Assembly (NCBI GenBank): GCA_022496185.1
Contig: WTXG01000062.1
Coordinates: forward strand, 116,845 to 180,844
Reading direction: 5' to 3'
Source: Multifurca ochricompacta
Taxonomy: Eukaryota > Basidiomycota > Agaricomycetes > Russulales > Russulaceae
DNA length: 64,000 nt
The translations under genes and the position numbers were made by a program. The notes under the pieces were generated by a model. The model saw only the letters and a list, made by a program, of their open reading frames with translations. It did no database searches and was not told the DNA's origin. The stretch's first letter is position 1. Every line of letters starts with the position of its first letter. This document shows positions 34,607 to 45,875 of this stretch, one piece after another.

Positions 34607-35109
34607 TGTGAAACAGGCATGATGCGCAGCATACTGACTGTGAGTTGTTAGTGGTTAACTAGACAAAGACAAGTTGCTTCAGAGGTAGAAGAAACTCTAT
34701 AATACTATACTACTGACCTAGACAAAGACAAGTTCTATATACAAGAGTTAGTCTTAAGGTATGATAGATAGTAAAGCAGGAACTTACACTTCAGAGGTAG
34801 AAGAAACTCTGAAGTGTAAGAGACGAAACAGACACCCTTATATACTAATCAAGGGGTGGTCTGTGCACTGGGAATAAGTCCACAAGTGCCAGACAAAGTC
34901 CAAACAATAAACATGAGGGAGAAAGGCCATTGGCCACTACAGAAATCACATGTTACATAGTGCATCAGTCAGCTACTGTGGAATGTGAGAAGGAAAGTAA
35001 TAATGATAATGTAAATAGTCCGAAACTCCGGTATCTAATCTAATCTACAAAGCAGCTAATCTGATCACCTGATGCCTGAAGCATCACCGAACATCTTCTG
35101 TGTTCAACA
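34607..35109 (-). repeat. Copia A 5' LTR
   Basis: 503 bp, TGTTGAACACAG... to ...CCTGTTTCACA on the minus strand, followed inward by the primer site GGTTATGGGCCC (minus strand, 34,606-34,595). Confidence 0.88.
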
Positions 35110-35575
35110 GGCTGTTCCCTAGTGACAATGTTAAGCAGGAAGTGCCAAAAGCACTGAGACTACTGAGTCAGAGGATTCAAAGGAAAGTCCGAAAGACTAA
35201 CACTGATGTATTCAATAAGTCGAGTCTGAGGTCTACATTGTAGTTACAGCGGACTTATATACGTAATTGAATGGGTGTCTATGAGATAAGGAGACGGAGT
35301 CATGTGGGCCCAAATATACGAAAGCGTAGGGCATAAAGCCAGGCTTCTGATAGGGAATTAAGTAAGTGTCCGGTCATAGTGATAAGGAGATAAGAAAAGT
35401 AAACATAAGCAAATAGTAAGTATACAAGTCCAAACAACAGTCACAGGGATGGGAGCAATGCATGTGAGGGGTCCCAGGAGGGAGACGTGATAAGGAAGTG
35501 TAATGTTGGTGGGCGAGTGGGGTCCCTGTTGGGAAGGGTAAAGAAAATAGGGCTGCTGGGCCCTGGTCGTAACAT
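35110..35575 (-). repeat. Gypsy 3' LTR fragment (minus strand)
   Basis: Sense start TGTTACGACCAGGGCC at 35,575, running down to GGGAACAGCC at 35,110, where Copia A begins; the rest of the LTR is missing. Same family as the Gypsy F 5' LTR (55,983-56,564). The sequence just upstream (AGAAGGGAGGGTGA, 35,589-35,576) is a purine tract placed like a polypurine primer. Confidence 0.82.
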
Positions 35576-35670
35576 CACCCTCCCTTCTGGCTCGAGCTGA
35601 CCCAGCTAGAAACATGCACCATCATCATCTTGCACCAAGTCTACATAATCATCTGCCAGGTTCCGATCTC

Positions 35671-36798
35671 CTACGGTGTAAGTTTTGTCTGCCACGCATT
35701 GGTGTGTACGCAAGAAACCGTATGGGCCGCGTCATCCGCACTGGCAGCATAAGTCATAGACTGGACAATCGAGTTCACGATGTCCCATGTTGTGTCGTAG
35801 GCACTTTCTGCACCATCCCGAAGGGTTGACAATGGTGGGAGCAACACCCAGTTGTTGGAAAATACAGAACTGACTCCAATGTAGGTTGCTTCAGCAGTGA
35901 TGGCACCACTTGCAATTGAGTGGGCAATTCCAGCTAATGTGATACTTGCTGTCGCATCGCCAGCAAGTCTCTCCTCAGGGGTTCTCGTGCATATGTGGCA
36001 TCTCGAATTGGTTTGGCAGCAGTTGTGGTGCCGCTCCCAGTGATCGTGGGGGAGAGGTTGTGCATAAGTGTCTGCGTACCTCTCGGCAATCGTCTGATAT
36101 GCGTCCCCTATTTCCAACCTTTTTCGGATCTCTGTCAACTCCTGCTCTACTTGGAACATCCCTCTCGTGAGCCTTGTCATTTGCTTTGCATATTCTTTGT
36201 ATTGGGTGTTGAGTGTGGTGCGAAGTGTAAGGGTCTTCTGCAGTCTCATCACTTTGGCCTTGAGACATGGAAGTCGCATGTCGTTCAATACCTCGTCAAT
36301 TGCAAATGCTCAAGGATTGTCAGCCACAAGGTGTCCCAACTGTTCATCACTCATCGTGTGGTGAAGACGGCCTGTGTACCATTCCTCCAAGTAAACCGGG
36401 GCTCCATAGACCGGCCCGTCCTTCTTCATACACCCTGCGACATCCATTCCCCCGTTGGTGTAAAAGATGTACTTAGCTATGACCTTTTCTCCGTCGGCCA
36501 TGGTGATTTCAAGGGGGAAGTACATAGAGGAATTTGGGTTATTGGCGAAGAAGGGGAACTTGGGTACATCGTCGTCTTGGTCCATGTCGAGGAGGTTGTT
36601 TGGGTGGGGTTCTTCAGAGTGAGTGAAGTCGTTGTCGGGGTTAGGCGACTGGGCCTTGACTCGCTCTTCAGCGGCTTCATAGTCGATAGGGGAAGAGGGA
36701 CGAGTGGAGGGGTGAGCAGAGGGGAAGGCTTCCACTACCACATGAGTAGTGGTGAAGGCATCGACGGCAGCAGAGGCAGTGATGAAGGAGGAAGACAT
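35671..36798 (-). pseudogene. Unidentified 3'-terminal ORF of the Gypsy remnant
   Basis: Minus-strand frame from ATG 36,798 to about 35,671 (about 375 codons), interrupted only by TGA at 36,312-36,310. It begins MSSSFITASAAVDAF, has acidic/Pro-rich sequence, APVYLEEWYTGRLHH, then after the stop AFAIDEVLNDMRLPCLKAK, a coiled-coil-like stretch (KQMTRLTRGMFQVEQELTEI) and a Cys cluster CCQTNSRCHIC. It lies between a Tc1 insertion and a polypurine tract plus 3' LTR, so it occupies the position after pol. Not Gag, Pol or an envelope I recognise; perhaps an accessory Gypsy protein or a captured host fragment. The stop fits CGA to TGA decay. Confidence 0.6.
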
Positions 36799-36802
36799 GT
36801 TA

Positions 36803-38396
36803 CAGTGGGTCAAAAAACTGTCCCAATGTTTGCACCATTTCTAGTATTCACTCTATAGCACCTCAGCATTTAGGAATCTGGTTATGGTGTGGCTGTATGT
36901 CTGAAAGCCCTGCTTCCTGGCTACCATGCCCAATTTGGATCAAAGACATTGGCCATGATATAAGCATTTTATGATCAAATCAAATCAATCAATCATCGGG
37001 ACAGTTTTTTGACCCACATTTTTAATCCACTATCTGCCTGATTACTCCTTTTTTTCACCCCTTTTTGCCTTGGTAACTCCTTGAATCCTTTTAGTCATCC
37101 TTTCTATAACCTTTTTCCATCATTCTGGTGCATTTTTATTCCACTCCTCCACCACCCTCTCCCACAACTCAGGTATCCCCTTGACTGGTTAAGAACCTTC
37201 TTTAGATCCACCCAGAGGTGTCCAATGGGGCTAATATTTCAAGGGATTGGGCTATCCATACCAGGCTTCAATATTCCTGTCTTAAAACTGCTGGCTTGCC
37301 TTCTTGGAATTGTGTTTTGGGTCATTGTCCCACTGAAACATGCTTTCACCCCCCACCATTTCTTACTTTTCAAACCTTTCCACCACTCTGCCATCCAAAA
37401 TATCACAGTACTGGCATGGATTCATGATCCCCTAAACCCCTGTAAGCATTCCTAGTCCATTCCACCCCATACAAGACCAATACCATAAGTTCTTCCTCCT
37501 CCATGCTTGACTGTCAGGGTGGTGGTTCTGTCAGAGGATGGTTCTCCCTTATTTTTCCCAAGTGTAGCTCCTTCTGTCTGAACCAATTCTGTTCATTATA
37601 GTCTCACCTGACCACAAGATCCTTTTCCAGTCATCCACTGTCCAATTTTCATGGTAACCACTCTCTGACAGAACCACCACCCTGACAGTCAAGCATGGAG
37701 GAGGAAGAACTTATGGTATTGGTCTTGTATGGGGTGGAATGGACTAGGAATGCTTACAGGGGTTTAGGGGATCATGAATCCATGCCAGTACTGTGATATT
37801 TTGGATGGCAGAGTGGTGGAAAGGTTTGAAAAGTAAGAAATGGTGGGGGGTGAAAGCATGTTTCAGTGGGACAATGACCCAAAACACAATTCCAAGAAGG
37901 CAAGCCAGCAGTTTTAAGACAGGAATATTGAAGCCTGGTATGGATAGCCCAATCCCTTGAAATATTAGCCCCATTGGACACCTCTGGGTGGATCTAAAGA
38001 AGGTTCTTAACCAGTCAAGGGGATACCTGAGTTGTGGGAGAGGGTGGTGGAGGAGTGGAATAAAAATGCACCAGAATGATGGAAAAAGGTTATAGAAAGG
38101 ATGACTAAAAGGATTCAAGGAGTTACCAAGGCAAAAAGGGGTGAAAAAAAGGAGTAATCAGGCAGATAGTGGATTAAAAATGTGGGTCAAAAAACTGTCC
38201 CGATGATTGATTGATTTGATTTGATCATAAAATGCTTATATCATGGCCAATGTCTTTGATCCAAATTGGGCATGGTAGCCAGGAAGCAGGGCTTTCAGAC
38301 ATACAGCCACACCATAACCAGATTCCTAAATGCTGAGGTGCTATAGAGTGAATACTAGAAATGGTGCAAACATTGGGACAGTTTTTTGACCCACTG
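36803..38396. mobile_element. Tc1/mariner foldback element
   Basis: TA-flanked (36,801-36,802; 38,397-38,398) with ends CAGTGGGTCAAAAAACTG. Two inverted arms, about 36,803-37,540 and 37,665-38,396, are near-perfect reverse complements around a loop of about 125 bp. The minus strand of the left arm plus loop encodes a degenerate Tc1 DDE transposase (VDDWKRILWSGET, GGGRTYGIGLVW, QWDNDPKHNSKKA, PIGHLWVDLKK) with stops. The right arm repeats its C-terminal half on the plus strand. An extra internal inverted copy of the end lies at about 36,998-37,018 and is mirrored in the other arm. Confidence 0.85.
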
Positions 38397-38398
38397 TA

Positions 38399-38525
38399 CC
38401 TGCAAGCTCCTAAACTGGAAGGAAATGGCCAAAATTGGGGATTGAACCCAAGACCTCCAGTACAGAGCCATGTCTACACACATGCACTCCCACTTCAACC
38501 ACTGAGCCACACAGTCTCACTACTA
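38399..38525 (-). repeat. tRNA-like SINE candidate
   Basis: On the minus strand an A-box-like TGGCTCAGTGG (38,509-38,499) is followed about 50 nt later by a B-box-like GGTTCAATCCC (38,448-38,438), the spacing of an internal RNA polymerase III promoter. The rest does not fold as a canonical tRNA. A tRNA-derived SINE head is the simplest reading; 3' end and copy number are unknown. Confidence 0.5.
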
Positions 38526-38577
38526 AAACCACACAATATATATTATATATGGTTATCCAGAGTATTATTAGATTTTG

Positions 38578-38744
38578 TCAACATGACAGTTTGTGACATG
38601 TTTGTGATGATTTATCTGATTTTTGGACTGCTTAGACTGACTGGGATTGACACTCATTCACTTTTGGAGTGGGTACAACAACACTTAGATTTATTGCCTC
38701 AATCTCCAGTGGAGATTCACATGGCTAGTTATTAGACTGAGCAT
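38578..38744 (+). repeat. LTR family B fragment (plus strand)
   Basis: Matches the reverse complement of part of the solo LTR at 28,512-29,254 (shared CAATCTCCA-TGGAGATTCACATGG and TGACACTCATT-C-TTTGGAGTGGGT). Truncated by the Copia-2 LTR fragment at 38,745. Confidence 0.65.
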
Positions 38745-39025
38745 TGTTGACACAGTATGTGTCTGGAGATGCTTCAGGCATCTAAGGTTTGCTTCAGCTG
38801 TAGATTAGATTAGATTAGGATCCAGAGTTTCAGACTTTTTATCTTATCTTTATTACATTTTTTCTCACCTTACTCAGCTGATTAGTGATGGACTTGATAA
38901 TGTGCAGTAAGCATGTGATCTCCTTTTGGCCAATGGCCTTTATCCCTCTCTGTTTATTGTCTGGCACTTGTGGACTTATTCCCAGTGCACACAGACCATT
39001 TCCCCTGGCCCCCATGGGCATCAGG
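38745..39025 (+). repeat. Copia-2 LTR fragment
   Basis: Starts TGTTGACACAG and follows the Copia E LTR to GGCCCCCATGGG, where it stops; a 5'-half LTR truncated near the TATA region. Confidence 0.8.
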
Positions 39026-39379
39026 AAAATGACATATTGCTAGATTGACTATTGCTAGCCAATCTAGCCCTTCTAGCACTTTAAATTCAAAAGTAGATCT
39101 AGCAAACATGTCTTCATGCCTAGAACTACTTTTGAAAATGTAAAGCTACTTTTCAATGTAAAGCTACTTTTTAATCTAAAGCTACTTTTCAAATCTAGGA
39201 CTTGTTAGTCTAGTTTTTATGTTTATTGTGTTTTTTGGGTTGGCAAAGTGGTTCACAAAGCAGTTCTCAGATAGTCCATAATATTTAACATTATTACTAA
39301 GCAATTTACATGAAGATGGTAATCTACACACATGATGTTTTTTGATATCTAGCATGAATAAATCAGAGGAATATAATAT
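39026..39379. other. AT-rich spacer with short tandem repeat
   Basis: Contains about four copies of an 18-20 bp unit close to TGTAAAGCTACTTTTCAA (about 39,124-39,200) and GCTAGATTGACTATTGCTAG-type near-palindromes. No gene. Confidence 0.6.
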
Positions 39380-39611
39380 ATTAATGAGACATACCAGTCA
39401 AGCTCGATGAGGGGAAAGGCAGTATCAGTGGGTCCTCCAGCATCTTGAGAGGACCCCTTACTTGTGTGATAATAGTATTGCAATTGGTCAATTATTTGTT
39501 CCCAATGTTCGCCATCAACTCTTTTTGTAGTGCCAACCCATTCTTGCACCTTTCTGCCCCAAGGATCTTCAATAAAACCAGGTCCCTTGACACCATCCCT
39601 GAACAACATTA

Positions 39612-40125
39612 TGTTGACACAGGACGTGTCTGGAGATGCTTCAGGCATCTAAGGTTCGCTTCAGCTGTAGATTAGATTAGATTAGATTTCGGAGTATCGG
39701 ACTTTTTATGTTATCTTTATTACATTTCTTTCTCACCTTACTCAGCTGATTAGTGATGGACTTAGTAATGCACAGTAAGCATGTGATATCTCCTTGGCCA
39801 ATGGCCTTTATCCCTCTCTGTTTATTGTCCAGCACTTGTGGACTTATTCCCAGTGCGCACAGACCATTTCCCCTGGCCCCCATGGGTATATAAGGGTGTC
39901 TGTTTCGTCTCTTACACTTCAGAGTTCCTTCTATCTCTGAAGTGTAAGTCCCATTTACTTTACTCTCTACTTCCTTTAGACTAACGCTCTATGTAGTTAC
40001 TTGTCTTTTCTAGGTCAGTAGTGTAGTAATATAGAGTTCCTTCTATCTCTGAAGTTTACTTGTCTTTTCTAGCCTAACCCGCTACTAACCACAGTCAGTA
40101 TAACCAGCAGCATGATTGTTTGACA
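39612..40125 (+). repeat. Copia E 5' LTR
   Basis: 514 bp, TGTTGACACAGG to ATTGTTTGACA; contains GGTATATAAGGGTG and the TTACACTTCAGAG hairpin. Confidence 0.92.
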
Positions 40126-41065
40126 GGTTATGGGCCCTGCCGCTCATACTGACTGTTTTAATTCCCTTTGTTCATAAACAGCCCAACTCGCTTTTCGCAC
40201 TCCAAGCTCACAAAAGCTTCAAAGTCTTTCCCACCAGCTTCTTCCAGTGAGCTTTCCTATTTACTGTCTGTGCACCTTAACACCCCACAGGATGACACAG
40301 TTTACTGCTCATCCTGAACTGTTTGGCTAGCCCTTTGGGGTTCTTGCAAAAGGTGATGAGGGACCCTAAGCGGGTGAAACACCTTGAGCTCCTTGAGTGC
40401 GCACTAGGTATTAGTAAACTTCATAGTTATAGCTGGGTTTTCGTCCCATAGATAGTCTTAGTAGGCCTATAGCCAGAAGCTTGTGGCTTTAAGTCCAGTC
40501 AATGCTTGGCTCTATCTGTAAGCCGGGTTTAGCGACCCGCATGTGGAGTTTAGGGTCTAGAACAAGGCATGGGTAGTCACTCCCATGACGCTTGGGCTCG
40601 ATACAAGTAGGCTGCACTACTATAGTCTATACATAGTAGATATAGTCTTCATCTCTGGGCATAAGTATCCGTTGCCTTTGTAGGGTAACCACGCCCTACC
40701 AGAGACAGACTAGTCATCTACTCAGTCATGGCCCCAATCATCTAGGGCTTAATCATGAACTCCACCACCAGCATTAGAGGAAGGGCTATACACCCTTTGT
40801 CTCTAATGGAACTTGCGGTTGGCTCCTTCATGACATGACTCCCAATTTTGTTTACACTAGACACTCTGGCTAGTCTACCAGAGCTTATGTCTAGTTACAA
40901 GATTGCGCTAGATAGCTTTACTATACCTAGAAAGTTGCACAACAAAGGCAGGACCTTTATAGGTTCTGAAGCATAGCGCCACAGTATGGGGTGGCACTCT
41001 TAAGCGAGACCTGGGCACTGGTTCTAATTGCTCCTTGGAACCAGGAACTTTTATAACATCTCACA

Positions 41066-44000
41066 ATGCCGTCCTCAATCGTCTTCCCTCCCTCCTCCAA
41101 GATGGAACACCTTGATGGCTCCAACTGGCAAGTTTGGTCCACCAACTTCAATGCCCTTTTGAGGATGAATGGGCTCAGGAGGCACATTATCACCGCCTAC
41201 CCTGATATGCCCCTCCTCCCAGAGGGCAAAGAAGAAGAAGGACCTGGAGAATGCCAAAAAGGGCAAGGCAGGGAACAAGAAGAGGGCTGAGGCCCAACAA
41301 ATAAATACTATAGCCACCGTAGTTAATGGTAGTGGCAAAATAGAGGAGGTGCATGAAGCACCTCGCATTCGCCTTTATGTGCACACCTATAATCTGGATA
41401 TCAACTCAGATTATTGGATGCTTGATAGTGGTGCAACGGCTCATTTCAGTCCCAACCTTGAAGACTTCGATACATATGAAGTCGATCACACCCATGAAGT
41501 ATCACTAGGTGACAACTCTATAGTCAAAACAAATGGAGTTGGCACTGTGATCATCAGGACTGATCAAGGTTTTGACTTGGAACTAAGCAATGTACTTCAC
41601 TTGCCTGGAGGACATAAAATACTCTCCGCCAGTGCCCTAGTAGAAAAAGGGGCAACTGTGTTCTTTGAAAATAAGAAGGCAACAATAAAATATGGCAATA
41701 AAATTATAGCGGAAGCATGGAAGTTTGGCAAATTATATTGGGTACTAGGCAAACACGTCCTATATAGTATCCATACAACTGCATCTGCCTCACTTGAAAT
41801 CTGGCATCAAAGAATGGGCCACATGTCTAAAGAGGCCCTAAAAAGATATGCTCCTGAGGCGGTAAAAGGCCTCAAAATAAATAATAGCCAAGTGGAAGAC
41901 AAGCCGTGTTATGGCTGTGAAATGGGCAAGTCCCATCGTCTTCCATTTCCCCCATCTTCAAAGCGCGCATCAGCCCCCCTTGAGATCCTTCATAGTGATC
42001 TCGTAGGTCCCTTGCAGTGCAGTTCAATACAAGGGAATCTATACTTTGCCACCTTCTTGGACGACTTTAGCAGATACGCTTTAATCGTTCCAATGAAGTC
42101 TAAAGATCTGTTCACACCAGTTTTTAATAAACTGAAGACACTACTTGAAAATAAATTTAATCATAAAATCAAGTGTCTTCACACAGATCGTGGTGGCGAG
42201 TATGTGAATAAGGCGCTGAAGGCAATGCTTGAAGATTATGGCATAGAGCATAAACTTACGATGCCATATAGCCCACAACAGAATGGAAGGGCTGAGAGAT
42301 TCAATAGAACCATTATGGAAAAAGGCACTAGCATGCTGCACAATGCTGGCCTGTCTCTCAGTTTTTGGGAGTGTGCTGTCGAGACAGCATGTCATATTTA
42401 CAACAGAACTCCCATCCGTTCTAATAAGTGGAAAACTCCGCTTGAGCTTCTGGTTGGGAACAAACCAGATGTCTCGTACTTTAAGGTCTTTGGTTGCAAA
42501 GCCTATTACCATGTTCCAGAGGGCAAGTGGCGTAAACTAGATCCCAAAGCCAGGGAAGCCGTCTTTGTCGGGTATGAGCCTACTTCTAAAGGCTATACAC
42601 TTTGGGATAGTCGTACCCGGTCTCTCATCTCTTCACGAGATGTTACATTTGATGAGAGATCCTTCCCATCCCGCTCTGATAAGGACAACAGAGCAGACAA
42701 ATCCATAGAGCAACCTACAGAAGGTGGCTCCTTTACTTTACCTGGTGGCCCAGTCCAGCCACCACCAGCAACTGCTACGCATGTTCCTGAGGCTCCTCAA
42801 GATGAGGAAGACCTAGAAGAGGAACAGGAGGACATCGTACCTCCTCAATTAGCACCACAGCCTACCACACCCACACGTAATGTAGACACCACACACCCTC
42901 AGACTATATATCAGACCCCTCCATCGCAAATCATGGAACCATCCTCCCCTCCCAAAAGAACCAAAGCAATCAGAAAATCACAAAGGATTGCAGACAGAAT
43001 TCCTCAACCTAATTTTCAGAGGACAAGTCCACGCTCTGAACGACGAGATAGGGCAATCCAAGAAGATTTAGACTTGGATACTGCACGTCCCAATCGGAAT
43101 CGTCATCTGAATCCTCGCTTCTACAACGAGGATAATGCAGAGTTTGTGCAAGGTTCTTCCAGACTTGGTCAGATGGATCTACTCAATGCTGCAGGATCGC
43201 CTTATAGGGATCCTCTTACATTTAAAGAAGCAATGGAGTCTGATAATGCCAGTGATTGGCTTGAGGCATGTCAATATGAAATTGATGCCTTAGAAAAACT
43301 TAAAGTGTGGCGCCTTGAAACCTTCCTGAAGGTAGAAAGGCTGTAAAGTCCAAGTGGGTCTTTAAACTGAAAGCAGATGGACGCTTTCGTGCTAGGCTAG
43401 TAGCAAAAGGGTTCACCCAAATAGAGGGGGTGGACTTCGATGAAACCTTCTCCCCAGTCGCCAGATTTGAGTCTCTTAGACTGTTGTTAGTGTTGGCTGC
43501 GCTTGAGGATTGGGAAATCCATCAGATGGATGTCAAATCGGCATTCCTACATGGCGATCTGGATGAGGAGATTTACATGGAGCAACCTGTTGGTTTCGTC
43601 GTTGCTGGACAAGAGTCCAAAGTTTGTAGGCTACAGAAGGCTCTGTATGGCCTCAAACAAGCTTCCCGAGCATGGAACTTGCAATTCCATGCAGTTCTCA
43701 ATGAACTGGGCTTTACTCGGACGTACTCTGATGCAGGAGTATATGTGTATCATCACCAAGAGGGGGATGGTTCACTTTTCATCATTTTATATGTTGATGA
43801 CATCACTATACTTGGGTCCTCCACTAAGAAGATTCAATGGCTGAAGGACTCTCTATCTAGCCGATATGAGATGACCGATCTTGGCGAAATCCAGTCCTAC
43901 CTTGGAGTTAACATCACCAGGGACCGTCCTAACAAGACACTGGATATTGACCAGACAGCCTATGTATCCTCATAGTTGAGAGGTTTGGAATGGGGGATTC

Positions 44001-44748
44001 CAACCCAGTATATACTCCTCTACCCTCTGGTGGATGTTCATTTGGTCAAGTTTGAAGACCAGGCATCTACCTCTGATATTAAGAGGTATCAGCAGTTAAT
44101 GGGGTCTCTGCTTTGGGTGCAGATTGGAAGCAGACCTGACATTAGTTTCGCTGTTGCATGCCTTAGCCAATTGCTTCCAACCCTTCCCAGCAGCACATGT
44201 GACTAGCAAAGTATGTCTTAGCCTATTTAAATGCTACAAAAGACTACAAGTTGCGCTATTCTGGAGGGAATGGTGAAGTTGGCCTTCATGGCTTTGCGGA
44301 TTCCTCATGGGGAGATCAAGAGGACCGCCACTCCACCTCAGGCTATGTCTTTTTCCTTGCTAATGGAGCCATTAGCTGGTGCTCCAGGAAGCAAAAGACA
44401 GTAGCACAGTCCACCACAGAAGCTGAGTATATGAGCCTTGCTGAGGCTTCAAATCAGGCAGCGTGGTATAGGACTTTTATGCAGGAATTGGGATATGAAG
44501 TCAGTTCTCCCATACAACTGCATTGTGACAATAAGGGTGCAGTAGATCTTGCATTAAACCCTGTCACAGGAAGGCGATCAAAGCACATACCGATAAAGTA
44601 CCATGCCATTAGGGAGTATGTAGAATCACACCAGATAGACTTGGTGCGAACTCCCACTGGAGAGATGCTAGCAGATGGCCTTACAAAGTCTCTGCCTAGA
44701 TCATCTTTTGATCACATGGTAACTGGATTTGGACTAGTGCTGGAATGA
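41066..44748 (+). pseudogene. Copia E gag-pol, internally deleted and frame-broken
   Basis: Starts MPSSIVFPPSS and GSNWQVWSTNFNALL (Gag), then jumps, relative to Copia D, across about 680 bp to KKAGNKKRAEAQ just before the protease (LDSGATAHF, about 41,420). The Gag core and zinc knuckle are therefore absent. Integrase is well kept: HQRMGHMS...PCYGCEMGKSH, LDDFSR, HTDRGGEY, QQNGRAERFNR (41,810-42,310). RT has YVDDITIL near 43,790; RNase H with QSTTEAEYMSL near 44,410. Breaks occur near 43,320 (one base), 43,968 (one base, TAG) and 44,030. It probably moved using proteins from an intact relative; some breaks may be sequencing errors. Confidence 0.88.
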
Positions 44749-45012
44749 GAGAGCTGGAATCTGGAGACTTTGTATACCAGTTTCACTTTCCCACCATGAG
44801 CAAATTCTCGACTTCGAGAGTGACGCAAGAGGTGTGGTTTCAGTTTGCATAAGAGAATATAACTCAATATGCCTCTGAACACCATGGTCCTCTCACTACA
44901 CTTGAGAGTTAGAGAAGTTGGATCTCTGGCGACATGTTCGTTCAATTGTGAACAGCAGTGTGCTCATTTAACTCATTCCATCTTAATGATCGATGCCTTC
45001 ACCATGGAGGGA

Positions 45013-45524
45013 TGTTGACACAGGACGTGTCTGGAGATGCTTCAGGCATCTAAGGTTCGCTTCAGCTGTAGATTAGATTAGATTAGATTCGGAGTATCGG
45101 ACTTTTTATGTTATCTTTATTACATTTCTTTCTCACCTTACTCAGCTGATTAGTGATGGACTTAGTAATGCACAGTAAGCATGTGATATCTCCTTGGCCA
45201 ATGGCCTTTATCCCTCTCTGTTTATTGTCCAGCACTTGTGGACTTATTCCCAGTGCGCACAGACCATTTCCCCTGGCCCCATGGGTATATAAGGGTGTCT
45301 GTTTCGTCTCTTACACTTCAGAGTTCCTTCTATCTCTGAAGTGTAAGTCCCATTTACTTTACTCTCTACTTCCTTTAGACTAACGCTCTATGTAGTTACT
45401 TGTCTTTTCTAGGTCAGTAGTGTAGTAATATAGAGTTCCTTCTATCTCTGAAGTTTACTTGTCTTTTCTAGCCTAACCCGCTACTAACCACAGTCAGTAT
45501 AACCAGCAGCATGATTGTTTGACA
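45013..45524 (+). repeat. Copia E 3' LTR
   Basis: 512 bp; partner of 39,612-40,125, followed by the TSD CATTA. Confidence 0.92.
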
Positions 45525-45875
45525 CATTAGCCCTTGCTCAACTGCAGCTGTTACCAATGCCAGTGCTCCAATTTGAGGGCCATAATCGACTGGTGATTTT
45601 TCTATCCTTTGAAGGTGTTTTGCATATACTTTCGTGATTAACTCTGAACAAAACACTGCACATGAACCCTGTTGTCAATTTTAGACAGTTATAGTACATC
45701 ATAATCTAACTTACCTTGAGATCTGGGTACTGGTAAATAAAGCAAAAGCCTTCAAGAGCAGACCCAGCAAATTTTGTGAACTCTTCCAAAGAAGCAAAGT
45801 CATAGCATGCATTGTTGTCCCATAGATCCAAGATAACCTTGTAGCCTGCCTTTCCAATGTCGCTGTGCCAGTTAT

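Larger units (their letters stand above)
27814..35109 (-). mobile_element. Copia element A (minus strand, decayed)
   Basis: Full-length-looking Ty1/Copia retrotransposon: LTRs at 27,814-28,318 (3') and 34,607-35,109 (5'), internal leader with tRNA-type primer site, and gag-pol remnants. Flanking 5-mers do not match (AATGT left, GGCTG right), and the right flank is mid-LTR Gypsy sequence. The present element is therefore probably a recombinant of two insertions rather than a simple one. It carries a nested solo LTR at 28,512-29,254. Confidence 0.85.
39612..45524 (+). mobile_element. Copia element E (Copia-2 family), recent, gag-deleted
   Basis: Complete element between TSDs CATTA (39,607-39,611; 45,525-45,529). 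LTRs 39,612-40,125 and 45,013-45,524 differ, by eye, only by two homopolymer lengths (GATTTCGG/GATTCGG and CCCCC/CCCC) with no substitution, so it inserted recently. Internal: primer site GGTTATGGGCCC at 40,126, leader, gag-pol pseudogene, polypurine GGAGGGA before the 3' LTR. It landed in an exon of the split host-like gene. Confidence 0.92.

Noticed and set aside
37081..38118. Two 124-aa frames (MNPFSHPFYN...) as genes
   Set aside because: They are antisense to the Tc1 transposase remnant and mirror each other because of the inverted arms.
39677..39883. Small minus-strand proteins repeated in every Copia LTR
   Set aside because: They lie wholly within LTR promoter sequence and recur only with the LTR.
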